Below are positions 26,319 through 34,139 of a DNA stretch of 64,000 nucleotides, in pieces (position 1 is the first letter of the stretch; the number at the start of each line of letters is the position of its first letter). The position numbers were made by a program, and so were the translations under genes. Under the pieces are notes generated by a model. It did no database searches. It had not been told where the DNA came from and worked only from the letters and a program-made list of their open reading frames with translations. The DNA lies in NCBI RefSeq assembly GCF_900156165.1, contig NZ_FTMY01000011.1, positions 62,001-126,000 of the forward strand, given 5' to 3'. This DNA comes from Pseudacidovorax sp. RU35E. GTDB lineage: Bacteria; Pseudomonadota; Gammaproteobacteria; Burkholderiales; Burkholderiaceae_C.

Positions 26319-26376
26319 CTAAACTTTCGCCCCTTTCCCGTTTCCACCGTCGTCCCGACATTCCCGGAGCGTTTCC

Positions 26377-27438
26377 ATGGCCCTCATTCCCGCCACCATC
26401 CTCACCGGCTTCCTCGGCTCCGGCAAGACCACCCTGCTCAAGCGCGTGCTGACCGAGTCGCACGGCCACAAGATCGCCGTCATCGAGAACGAGTTCGGCG
26501 AGGAGAACATCGACTCCGACATTCTGGTCACCGAGTCGAAGGAGCAGATCGTGCAGATGAGCAACGGCTGCGTCTGCTGCACCATCCGCGAGGACCTGCG
26601 CGAGGCGCTGCAACTGCTGGCCGCCAAGCGCCGCAAGGGCCTGCTGGACTTCGACCGCGTGATCATCGAGACCACCGGTCTGGCCGACCCCGGCCCCGTG
26701 GCCCAGACCTTCTTCATGGACGACGAGATCGCCGAGAGCTACCTGCTCGACTCCATCGTCACGCTGGTCGATGCCAAGCATGCCGCGCAGCAGCTCAACG
26801 ACCGCCAGGAGGCGCGCCGCCAGGTGGGTTTCGCCGACCAGATCTTCCTGTCCAAGACCGACCTGGTGAGCGCCGAGGACACCGACGCGCTGATCCACCG
26901 CCTCAAGCACATGAACCCGCGCGCGCCCATCGAGAAGGCGCACTTCGGCGAGGTGGCCATCGCCAAGGTGCTGGACCTGCGTGGTTTCAACCTCAACGCC
27001 AAGCTCGACATCGACCCCGACTTCCTGAAGGCGGACGACCACGCGCACGACCATCACGACCATGACCACGAACATGGCGAGCACTGCGACCATCCCTCGC
27101 ACCAGCACGACCATGGGCACGGCCACCACCATCACGTGGACGACGACGTCAAGAGCTTCGTCTATCGCGCCAGCCGGCCCTTCGATCCGGCGCGGCTGGA
27201 AGACTTCCTGGGTGCCATCGTCAACATCTACGGCCCGCGCATGCTGCGCTACAAGGGCGTGCTCGACATGAACGGCACCCAGCGCAAGGTGATCTTCCAG
27301 GGTGTGCACCAGCTCATGGGCAGCGACCTCGGCCCCGAGTGGGGCGAGGGCGAGGCGCGCGAGAGCCGCATGGTGTTCATCGGCATCGATCTGCCCCGTG
27401 ACATCCTGGAGCAGGGCCTCGATCAATGCCTGGTGTAG
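26377..27438 (+). CDS. COG0523/CobW-type GTPase with His-rich metal-binding loop
   Basis: 353-residue G3E-family GTPase, a putative metal chaperone or insertase. P-loop GFLGSGKTT (11-19), the metal motif GCVCC (Cys65, Cys67, Cys68), switch ETTGLADP, SKTD for guanine specificity, a histidine/aspartate-rich loop (about 222-256, some 17 His), and the CobW C-terminal domain (FVYRASRPFDPARLEDFL). The subfamily (YjiA/ZigA-like zinc versus cobalamin cobalt) cannot be set from context: no cobalamin genes are nearby and no Zur-like site is visible upstream. GGAG precedes ATG 26377. Confidence 0.88.
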   Translation: MALIPATILTGFLGSGKTTLLKRVLTESHGHKIAVIENEFGEENIDSDILVTESKEQIVQMSNGCVCCTIREDLREALQLLAAKRRKGLLDFDRVIIETTGLADPGPVAQTFFMDDEIAESYLLDSIVTLVDAKHAAQQLNDRQEARRQVGFADQIFLSKTDLVSAEDTDALIHRLKHMNPRAPIEKAHFGEVAIAKVLDLRGFNLNAKLDIDPDFLKADDHAHDHHDHDHEHGEHCDHPSHQHDHGHGHHHHVDDDVKSFVYRASRPFDPARLEDFLGAIVNIYGPRMLRYKGVLDMNGTQRKVIFQGVHQLMGSDLGPEWGEGEARESRMVFIGIDLPRDILEQGLDQCLV

Positions 27439-27490
27439 GACGTTCGCGCTAGCCCGATCGCCGTCACCTTTTTGCAAGGTGCTTTCTCTA

Positions 27491-27496
27491 TACAAT
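27491..27496 (+). promoter_or_regulatory. Probable -10 of the dksA promoter
   Basis: TACAAT (within TATACAAT) lies 78 nt before the dksA start. An inverted repeat, CACCTT / AAGGTG (27466-27480), immediately precedes it. The -35 is not clear: TTGCAA is only 13 nt away. Confidence 0.45.
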
Positions 27497-27574
27497 CGCG
27501 CGCCTGTTCCGGACGCCACCCTCGGCGATGCCGGGTAGGCAGGGAAGACCGCAGCCAGTGAAGGAGCCCGCCAC

Positions 27575-28255
27575 GTGAAGAAAACCGCCCCGGCCAGCGC
27601 CGGCCTCGATGCCAAGACGCCGGTCGCCGTCGATGCAGTGCCGTCCCCCGATGCATTGCCTCCGCGGGCGCGTCCTTCGGCCCGGCTGTCGCAATTGACC
27701 GTTCCGTCCATGCCTCAGGCGGTGGCCTCCACCGCGCCCAAGGCCAGTTTCTCAACGACCATGTCCACGGCCCTCGTTCCCCCGCCCCTCCTGTCCGTCA
27801 AGAAGGACCCCAAGCTCGCGAACAACTGGAAGACCAAGCCGGTCGAGGAGTTGACCGATGCCGAAGTCATCGCGATGCCCGACAGCGAGTACATGAACGA
27901 CACGCAGCTGGCCTACTTCAAGCGCAAGCTGCAGGAGCTCAAGCAGGGCATCCTCGACAACGCCGGCGAGACCACCGAGCACCTGCGCGAGGACACCGTG
28001 GTCGTGCCCGACCCGGCCGACCGCGCCACCATCGAGGAAGAGCACGCCCTGGAGCTGCGCACCCGCGACCGCGAGCGCAAGCTGCTCAAGAAGATCGAGC
28101 AGTCCATCGCCCGCATCGATGCCGGCGACTACGGCTACTGCGATGAGACCGGCGAGCCCATCGGCGTGGGCCGCCTGCTGGCCCGTCCGACGGCCACGCT
28201 GTCGCTCGAAGCGCAGCAGCGCCGCGAGCTCAAGCAGAAGATGTTCGGCGACTGA
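27575..28255 (+). CDS. dksA: RNA polymerase-binding transcription factor DksA, one-cysteine type
   Basis: 226 residues; E. coli DksA has 151. An extra N-terminal tail of about 75 low-complexity residues precedes the DksA core (SEYMNDTQLAYFKRKL, coiled coil, DPADRATIEEE at the tip). The zinc-finger region has Cys189 but Thr192, Ser210 and Ala213 in place of the other three cysteines (YGYCDETGEPIGVGRLLARP). Such C-T forms are known to work without zinc in other bacteria. DksA with ppGpp retunes rRNA and amino-acid promoters. GTG 27575 is supported by AAGGAG 10 nt upstream; ATG 27761 would remove the tail. Confidence 0.9.
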   Translation: MKKTAPASAGLDAKTPVAVDAVPSPDALPPRARPSARLSQLTVPSMPQAVASTAPKASFSTTMSTALVPPPLLSVKKDPKLANNWKTKPVEELTDAEVIAMPDSEYMNDTQLAYFKRKLQELKQGILDNAGETTEHLREDTVVVPDPADRATIEEEHALELRTRDRERKLLKKIEQSIARIDAGDYGYCDETGEPIGVGRLLARPTATLSLEAQQRRELKQKMFGD

Positions 28256-28297
28256 GTCCGCGCGCTCTTCCCTTCACCTTCTCTCGCACGACGGGGC

Positions 28298-29887
28298 ATG
28301 TCCAAGGACGAGACCGGAGGCCTGTTCTCCAAGGTCGCCAAGTTCGTGCGCAACCCGCTCAAGGACTGGTCCGAGCTCGAGGATGCGCCGGGCGGTTCGA
28401 TCGAACCCGGCTACAGCCGCGAGGCGCTCAAGGAGCTCATGGAGCGCCGCCAGCGCAACGACTTCGTGCGTCGGCGCGAGTTCGACATGCTGCGCAAGCT
28501 GCGTCAACGTGGCGGCGCCGAAGATCCCGGCAACATCTCCTCGTCGCTGCCTTCCAGCGACCGTCCCACCGACCGGCGGGCGCTGACGCTGCGCAAGATC
28601 GACGAGATCGAGGCGCAGATGTCGCAGCAGTGGTGGACCTCCGAGTCCTCGGCCACGGGCCCTGGGGGCGTGGGCGAGACATCCCCGGGAGGTACGCAAG
28701 CGCCGGATGCCTCGCTGGCCGAACACCATGCGCGGGCCTATGCCGACACGGCGCCGGTCGTGCCGACCGACCTGCAACCGCCGCGCGAAGCCGCCCCACC
28801 CGTGCCGCATGCGATGGCACCGCTGGCCTCGGCCGACCCGCCGCCGGTGCCTGGCGAAACACCGCGGCTGGCGTTCGACACGCCGCTCGAGGAGGCAGCC
28901 GTCCGCTTTGCCCAAGGCGATGACGCAGGCGCCGAAAGCGCGCTGCGCCAGGCCCTGGTGCCGGGCAGTGCCTTCGCCGACCAGTTGCAGACGTGGCGGG
29001 CACTGCTCGATTTCTACCGCGCAACGGGCGATGCGGAACGTTTTGCCGAGGCGGCAGTGCCCTACGCCGAGCGCTTCGGTCTGCCGATGCCCGTCTGGGT
29101 GTCCCTGCATGCGCTCGCACGGGAGGCGAGGACCGGCGAGGTCGCCCAGCGTCTCGACGCGCGGGCAGCCGCCGATTGGGAGGCGCCGGCCCGGCTCGAT
29201 CGCCCGGCGCTTCTGGCGCTGACCCAGGCGCTGTCGCGCGCCAAGGGCAACGTGTGGCGCCTGGATTGGCGGGGGCTTCGCCAGATCGAGGCCGACGCGG
29301 TGCAGCCGCTCACGACGCTGGTCACCCACTGGGCCCTGTCGCCGGTGCAGATGGGCTTCATGGGCACCGAGCGCCTGCTGGACGTCCTGACCGCGGCCAC
29401 GCCACTGGGCGAGCGGGGGGTGGACGCCGGCTGGTGGAGCCTGCACCTGGCCGTGCTGCGCCTCTTGAACCGGCTCGACGAATTCGAGCTGGTGGCGCTC
29501 AACTACTGCATCACCTACGAGATCACGCCCCCGTCCTGGCAGGCGCCGCGCGGCACGGTGGCCGAGATGGGGGACGCGATCGTCCCCAGCGCCCGCGGCG
29601 CCCTGGAGCCTGTGGCGACACGCGGTGCCGTGCTTGCGGGCGAATTGGCCGGTGCGGACAGCCTGCCCTGGCTGCGGATCGAGGAGGCGCTCGACCGGCC
29701 CGGCGCTGCGCCCGAGATCGACTGCACGGCGCTCGTGCGCATGGACCTCGCGGCGGCCGAGGCGCTGCGGGCGCGCCTGGGCGCACGGCCCGGCCTGCGG
29801 CTGTTGGAGGTGCAGGGCGTCCTGGCTGAATTCCTGCGTCTGACGGGCGTCGACCGCTGCGCCGTGGTCACACCGCGCGCGGGCTGA
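28298..29887 (+). CDS. Conserved hypothetical protein with C-terminal STAS-like segment
   Basis: 529 residues; I do not recognise a named family for the whole. The N-terminus ([20 protein letters not shown]) and a basic helix ([25 protein letters not shown]) are followed by a Pro/Ala-rich linker (about 110-190) and a helical TPR-like centre. The C-terminus ([21 protein letters not shown]...[17 protein letters not shown]) resembles an STAS domain of the MlaB type, though the phosphorylatable serine is not obvious. No signal peptide or membrane helix. It lies 42 nt after dksA and before hslV, so may be cotranscribed with dksA. Confidence 0.6.
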   Translation: MSKDETGGLFSKVAKFVRNPLKDWSELEDAPGGSIEPGYSREALKELMERRQRNDFVRRREFDMLRKLRQRGGAEDPGNISSSLPSSDRPTDRRALTLRKIDEIEAQMSQQWWTSESSATGPGGVGETSPGGTQAPDASLAEHHARAYADTAPVVPTDLQPPREAAPPVPHAMAPLASADPPPVPGETPRLAFDTPLEEAAVRFAQGDDAGAESALRQALVPGSAFADQLQTWRALLDFYRATGDAERFAEAAVPYAERFGLPMPVWVSLHALAREARTGEVAQRLDARAAADWEAPARLDRPALLALTQALSRAKGNVWRLDWRGLRQIEADAVQPLTTLVTHWALSPVQMGFMGTERLLDVLTAATPLGERGVDAGWWSLHLAVLRLLNRLDEFELVALNYCITYEITPPSWQAPRGTVAEMGDAIVPSARGALEPVATRGAVLAGELAGADSLPWLRIEEALDRPGAAPEIDCTALVRMDLAAAEALRARLGARPGLRLLEVQGVLAEFLRLTGVDRCAVVTPRAG

Positions 29888-29982
29888 CGCGCGCGGTCGG
29901 CTCAGGCCGCCAGCGCCACACGCTGCCGAAAAAAACGCGCCGGCGCCCTTGCGCCGCCCAGGAACGTCCCCACGTGCCTGCG

Positions 29983-30528
29983 ATGGAACAATTTCATGGA
30001 ACCACCATCATCAGCGTGCGCCGCAGCACGCCGCAGGGCGAGCAGGTCGCCATCGGCGGCGACGGGCAGGTGACGCTGGGCAACATCGTGTTCAAGGGGT
30101 CGGCGCGCAAGGTGCGCCGTCTGTACCAGGGCAAGGTGCTTGCCGGGTTCGCGGGGGCGACGGCCGATGCCTTCACCCTCTTCGAGCGGTTCGAGGCCAA
30201 GCTGGAGAAGCACCAGGGCCATCTCACCCGGGCGGCCATCGAACTCACCAAGGACTGGCGCACCGACCGCGTGCTGCGTCGTCTGGAGGCGATGCTGGCC
30301 GTGGCCGACCACACCACCTCGCTCATCATCACCGGCAATGGCGATGTGCTGGAGCCCGAGCAGGGCATCGTGGCCATCGGCTCCGGCGGCGCCTATGCCC
30401 ATTCGGCCGCCAAGGCGCTGGTCGAGAACACCGAGCTGTCGGCCGAGGACGTGGTGCGCAAGTCGCTGGAGATCGCCGGGCAGCTGTGCATCTACACCAA
30501 CATGCACCACACGATAGAAAAACTTTGA
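29983..30528 (+). CDS. hslV: ATP-dependent protease peptidase subunit HslV
   Basis: 181-residue proteasome-like threonine protease. The start MEQFHG would be removed to expose Thr7 of TTIISVRR as nucleophile. [38 protein letters not shown] and [14 protein letters not shown] are canonical. A six-residue insertion (STPQGE) lies between RR and QVAIGGDG, compared with the usual RRGNQVALGGDG. GTG 29974 is an alternative start with better Shine-Dalgarno spacing (AGGAA at 29960-29964), adding three residues to the propeptide. Partner HslU lies 185 nt downstream. Confidence 0.94.
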   Translation: MEQFHGTTIISVRRSTPQGEQVAIGGDGQVTLGNIVFKGSARKVRRLYQGKVLAGFAGATADAFTLFERFEAKLEKHQGHLTRAAIELTKDWRTDRVLRRLEAMLAVADHTTSLIITGNGDVLEPEQGIVAIGSGGAYAHSAAKALVENTELSAEDVVRKSLEIAGQLCIYTNMHHTIEKL

Positions 30529-30529
30529 C

Positions 30530-30660
30530 CACCCCCAGGCTGCGCGCTTTGCGCTCCGCCAACCCCCTGCGAGGGGGCGCCGCCCGCGGCCTGGCGAAGC
30601 CAGTTCCGCGGCGGCTGCTGGCGTGGCCTGCTCCGCGGCCGTCTGACTGCGCCAAGGCGC
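30530..30660 (+). repeat. Intergenic repeat-like element between hslV and hslU
   Basis: About 130 nt with the layout of extragenic repeats I recall from Comamonadaceae genomes: a CCACCCCCAGGCTGCG start, a strong hairpin CCCCCT-GCG-AGGGGG (30563-30577), and a tail with CTGGCGAAGCCAG and GTTCCGCGGCGGCTGC. Only one copy is seen in this window, so the repeat status rests on memory and needs a genome search. No ORF of note. Confidence 0.5.
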
Positions 30661-30713
30661 ATCTTCTTCCGTGCCGTGTGCGGCGCGTGCTTCATTGAAT
30701 GGATAGGAACCCG

Positions 30714-32045
30714 ATGTCCGCCATGACCCCCCAGGAAATCGTGTCCGAACTGGACAACCACATCGTCGGCCAGAAGGAAGCCAAGCGGGCCGTGGCCATC
30801 GCGCTGCGCAACCGCTGGCGTCGGCAGCAGGTCGACGAGAAGCTGCGGCCCGAGATCACGCCCAAGAACATCCTCATGATCGGCCCGACCGGCGTGGGCA
30901 AGACCGAGATCGCCCGCCGGCTGGCGCGGCTGGCGGACGCGCCCTTCATCAAGGTCGAGGCCACCAAGTTCACCGAGGTGGGCTATGTGGGCAAGGACGT
31001 GGATTCGATCATCCGCGACCTGGCCGAGGTCTCGGTCAAGCGCACCCGAGAGGCCGCGGTGGCCAAGGTGCGGGTACGCGCCGAGGACGCGGCCGAGGAG
31101 CGCATCCTCGACGCGCTGCTGCCCGCCGCCCGCGATGCAGAAGGCCGCGCCGTGGCCAGTGACAGCGCAAACGCCACCCGCCAGGCCTTCCGCAAGAAGC
31201 TGCGCGAGAAGGAGCTGGACGACAAGGAGATCGAGATCGAGGTGGCCGAGGCCCGGCCCACGATGGAGATCATGGGCCCCGCGGGCATGGAGGAGATGGC
31301 CGAGCAACTGCGCGGCATGTTCAGCCAGATGGGCCAGGGCCGGCGCAAGACGCGCAAGCTCAAGATCGCCGAGGCGCTGCGCCTGCTCACCGAGGAAGAG
31401 GCCGGCAAGCTGCTGAACGAGGAGGAGATCCGTGCCCAGGCACTGGTCAATGCCGAGCAGAACGGCATCGTCTTCATCGACGAGATCGACAAGGTGGCGA
31501 CCCGCAGCGAGGCGCAGGGCGCCGACGTGTCGCGCCAGGGCGTGCAGCGCGACCTGCTGCCGCTGGTGGAGGGCACGGCCGTCACCACCAAGTACGGCGT
31601 GGTGCGCACGGACCATATCCTGTTCATCGCCAGCGGCGCCTTTCATCTGGCCAAGCCCAGCGATCTGATCCCGGAGCTGCAGGGCCGCCTGCCGATCCGG
31701 GTGGAGCTGCAGTCGCTGTCGGTTGCTGATTTCGAGAGCATCCTCACCCAGACCCGCGCCTCGCTGGTCAAGCAGTATGAGGCGCTGCTCGCCACCGAGG
31801 GGGTGACGCTGGCGTTCACGCCCGACGGGATCACGCGCTTGGCGACCATCGCCTTCGAGGTCAACGAGCGCACCGAGAACATCGGCGCGCGCCGCCTGTC
31901 GACCGTGATGGAGCGGCTGTTGGACGAGGTGAGCTTCGACGCCGCCAAGCTGTCCGGCCAGACCGTCAGCATCGATGCCGCCTATGTCGATGCACGCCTG
32001 GACATGCTGAGCAAGGACGAGGATTTGTCGCGTTTCATCTTGTGA
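30714..32045 (+). CDS. hslU: ATP-dependent protease ATPase subunit HslU
   Basis: 443 residues, exactly the E. coli length. AAA+ unfoldase that feeds HslV. Walker [16 protein letters not shown] (about 60-74), [23 protein letters not shown] pore-loop and sensor region, an I-domain insertion (about 110-240), Walker [13 protein letters not shown], sensor-2 segment [11 protein letters not shown], and the C-terminal LSRFIL tail that docks into HslV. AGGAA precedes ATG 30714 at good spacing, so the longer in-frame start at 30699 is rejected. No sigma-32 site was found upstream of hslV. Confidence 0.96.
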   Translation: MSAMTPQEIVSELDNHIVGQKEAKRAVAIALRNRWRRQQVDEKLRPEITPKNILMIGPTGVGKTEIARRLARLADAPFIKVEATKFTEVGYVGKDVDSIIRDLAEVSVKRTREAAVAKVRVRAEDAAEERILDALLPAARDAEGRAVASDSANATRQAFRKKLREKELDDKEIEIEVAEARPTMEIMGPAGMEEMAEQLRGMFSQMGQGRRKTRKLKIAEALRLLTEEEAGKLLNEEEIRAQALVNAEQNGIVFIDEIDKVATRSEAQGADVSRQGVQRDLLPLVEGTAVTTKYGVVRTDHILFIASGAFHLAKPSDLIPELQGRLPIRVELQSLSVADFESILTQTRASLVKQYEALLATEGVTLAFTPDGITRLATIAFEVNERTENIGARRLSTVMERLLDEVSFDAAKLSGQTVSIDAAYVDARLDMLSKDEDLSRFIL

Positions 32046-32077
32046 GCTGAAACGTAAAGCTTCCTGACATTACCGAG

Positions 32078-32105
32078 GCCCGGGGTGGCAACGCTCCGGG
32101 CTTTT
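32078..32105 (+). terminator. Rho-independent terminator after hslU
   Basis: An 8-bp stem GCCCGGGG / CTCCGGGC (one G-T pair) with an 8-nt loop, followed by TTTT. It separates the hslVU unit from the dcw cluster. Confidence 0.85.
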
Positions 32106-32377
32106 GTCATTGATGAGGGCGCAGACCTACGCCAGCTCACGCGGAACTTCCACAGTGATGGCTAAGTGCTTATTTAGCAACGAGAAAAAGAGCCGGATGT
32201 AGCGGGAAAGTTGTGCTCTAAGTCCTTGATTCCATTACAAAAAATACCGCGTAACAGCGGCAGGAAGCCGGTTGTTTCCTGCTACAGTGCAAAAAAGTGC
32301 AGGAAAGTGGGAAAACGTGGGTTAGGCCCCGTCCTACTCGGCAGTTCGCCGGCCGCTTTTTTGGGAGTCAAGGGCTC
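32106..32377 (+). promoter_or_regulatory. Promoter/leader region of the dcw cluster
   Basis: A gap of about 330 nt lies between hslU and mraZ; this is the part after the terminator. It is AT-rich relative to the window (notably 32150-32320) and contains an inverted repeat GCAGGAA / TTCCTGC (32260-32266, 32276-32282) next to the MraZ boxes. I could not assign a -35/-10 pair with confidence. No gene is seen. Confidence 0.6.
32287..32326 (+). promoter_or_regulatory. MraZ operator: four 10-bp direct repeats
   Basis: Four units at an exact 10-nt period begin GTGCA (32287), GTGCA (32297), GTGGG (32307) and GTGGG (32317), with A-rich spacers after the first three. MraZ is known to bind tandem TGGGA-like boxes separated by five nucleotides in front of its own gene, and this matches in position and periodicity. 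The first two boxes are degenerate (TGCA). Confidence 0.8.
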
Positions 32378-32812
32378 GTGTTTCAGGGCACGTCATCGCT
32401 GAATCTGGATGCCAAGGGGCGGCTGTCGATGCCTGCCCGGTATCTGGACGCCCTGCGCACGGAAGCCGGTGGCCAGATCACCGTGACCCGCAATCCCGAC
32501 GGCGGCCTGAACCTGTATCCGCGCCCGGTGTGGGAGGAAGCGCGGGCCAGCCTGGCGGCCCTGCCGTCCTCCGAGCAATGGCTCAAGCGCTTCTACCTGG
32601 GCAGCGCCTCCGATGTGGAGCTCGACGGCACGGGCCGTGTGCTCATCTCCCCCGAGCTGCGCGAGCTGGCGGGCATCACCCGCGACGTGCTGCTGCTCGG
32701 TGTGGGCCATCGCTTCGAGCTGTGGGACAAGGCGGCCTACCAGGCCAAGGAAGCGGCGGAGATGATGGAGAACATCCGCAACTCCGAAGCGGCCCGGATG
32801 CTCAAGCTGTGA
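32378..32812 (+). CDS. mraZ: Transcriptional regulator MraZ
   Basis: 144-residue SpoVT/AbrB-type DNA-binding protein, first gene of the dcw cluster and its autorepressor. Two AbrB-like repeats: [17 protein letters not shown] (about 6-22) and [21 protein letters not shown] (about 80-100). GTG 32378 ([11 protein letters not shown]) is chosen because the family starts there, with GGGAG about 14 nt upstream; the longer frame from 32297 would run through the operator boxes. Confidence 0.94.
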   Translation: MFQGTSSLNLDAKGRLSMPARYLDALRTEAGGQITVTRNPDGGLNLYPRPVWEEARASLAALPSSEQWLKRFYLGSASDVELDGTGRVLISPELRELAGITRDVLLLGVGHRFELWDKAAYQAKEAAEMMENIRNSEAARMLKL

Positions 32813-32817
32813 CCGAC

Positions 32818-33795
32818 ATGGCTGCATCCTTCCTCCACACCACGGTCCTGCTCGAAGAGGGCGTGGCAGCCGTGCTCGGCCATGCGCCAGCGGCCGACGG
32901 CACCTTCGTGGACGCGACCTTCGGCCGAGGCGGCCATTCCCGCCGGCTGCTTCAAAGGATGGCACCCGGGGCCCGGCTCATCGCCTTCGACAAGGACCCG
33001 GAGGCGGTGGCCCAGGCCGGGGAGATCGCGGATCCGCGCTTTTCCATCCGGCACCAGGGCTTCGCCCACCTGGGGGAACTGCCACCCGGCAGTGTGGCCG
33101 GGGTCTTGATGGACCTCGGCGTCAGCTCTCCCCAGATCGACAACCCCGCCCGGGGTTTTTCTTTTCGTTTGGACGGCCCGCTCGACATGCGCATGGATCC
33201 CACGCGCGGCCAGAGCGTGGCCGACTGGCTGGCCACAGCCGAACCACAGCAGATTGCAGAGGTGATCCGTGACTATGGCGAAGAACGGTTTGCTGTTCAG
33301 ATTGCAAAGGCGATTGCTGCTCGCCGACAAGAACGGGGCGCAATTTCAACCACCGCCGAGCTGGCCGAGCTCGTGGCTGGCGCGGTCAAAACCCGCGAGC
33401 CGGGCCAGAACCCTGCAACGCGCACATTTCAGGCTCTTCGGATTTTCATCAACGCCGAGCTTGAAGAGCTGCAACAGGCGCTGAGCGCCAGCCTGTCGGT
33501 GCTGGCGCCGGGCGGCCGGCTGGCGGTGATCAGCTTCCATTCGCTGGAAGACCGCATCGTCAAGCAGTTCATCGCCGAGCATTCGAAGGAGGTCTACGAC
33601 CGCCGTGCCCCCTTCGCCGCGCCCAAGCCCATGAAGCTGCGTGCGCTGGAGCGCATCAAGCCTTCGGTCGAGGAGGTGGCAGCCAATCCGCGCGCGCGCA
33701 GCGCAATCCTGCGTGTGGCCGAGCGCACGGACGTGCCCCACGAGATGCAGGGCCACGCCGACGACGCGCGCCGGTCCGGGAGGTCGCGTTCGTGA
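32818..33795 (+). CDS. rsmH: 16S rRNA (cytosine-N4)-methyltransferase RsmH
   Basis: 325 residues. Methylates N4 of C1402 in 16S rRNA. Begins with the family motif [15 protein letters not shown] motif [11 protein letters not shown] (about 33-43), [11 protein letters not shown], and the C-terminal [17 protein letters not shown] 32818 lies 5 nt after the mraZ stop; GTG 32809, overlapping that stop, is an alternative. The middle of the gene (about 33244-33470) is markedly less GC-rich than the rest. Confidence 0.95.
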   Translation: MAASFLHTTVLLEEGVAAVLGHAPAADGTFVDATFGRGGHSRRLLQRMAPGARLIAFDKDPEAVAQAGEIADPRFSIRHQGFAHLGELPPGSVAGVLMDLGVSSPQIDNPARGFSFRLDGPLDMRMDPTRGQSVADWLATAEPQQIAEVIRDYGEERFAVQIAKAIAARRQERGAISTTAELAELVAGAVKTREPGQNPATRTFQALRIFINAELEELQQALSASLSVLAPGGRLAVISFHSLEDRIVKQFIAEHSKEVYDRRAPFAAPKPMKLRALERIKPSVEEVAANPRARSAILRVAERTDVPHEMQGHADDARRSGRSRS

Positions 33796-34139
33796 TCACC
33801 CGCCTGAACCTGTTGCTCATGCTGGCCGTGATCGGCACCGCCTTGCTGCTGGTGCACACCCAGTACCAGTCGCGCCAGCTCTACGGCCAGTACTACCGCG
33901 CCCAGGCCGAGGCCCGCACGCTGGAGACCGAATACGAGCGCCTGCAGGTCGATCGCCGTGCACAGGCCACGCCGCTGCGCATCGAGACGCTGGTCAAGGA
34001 CAAGCTCAAGATGCGCACCACCACGCCCGCCATCACGCTGTACGTGCGGGCGGATGGCACGGTGATTCCCGCCGTGCCGCCGGCACCGCCCGTCGTGCCC
34101 GCCGGCGCGCCCGCTGCTGCAGCCAGGAGCACCCGATGA
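33792..34139 (+). CDS. ftsL: Cell division protein FtsL
   Basis: 115-residue bitopic divisome protein. One N-terminal helix ([19 protein letters not shown]) is followed by a periplasmic coiled coil ([24 protein letters not shown]) that pairs with FtsB to activate FtsWI. A Pro/Ala-rich tail follows. GTG 33792 overlaps the rsmH stop (GTGA); the stop overlaps the ftsI start (ATGA). Confidence 0.9.
   Translation: MITRLNLLLMLAVIGTALLLVHTQYQSRQLYGQYYRAQAEARTLETEYERLQVDRRAQATPLRIETLVKDKLKMRTTTPAITLYVRADGTVIPAVPPAPPVVPAGAPAAAARSTR

Noticed and set aside
27472-27477. TTGCAA as the -35 of the dksA promoter
   Set aside because: Only 13 nt from the TACAAT hexamer, too close for a standard sigma-70 promoter.
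29888-29973. Sigma-32 promoter upstream of hslV
   Set aside because: No CTTGAA/CCCCAT pair was found in the 86-nt gap or in the end of the preceding gene, though hslVU is often a heat-shock operon.
32211-32240. A -35/-10 pair for mraZ (TTGTGC with ATTACA)
   Set aside because: The match to TATAAT is poor, and TTGATT at 32226 has no partner at the right distance; no promoter was called.
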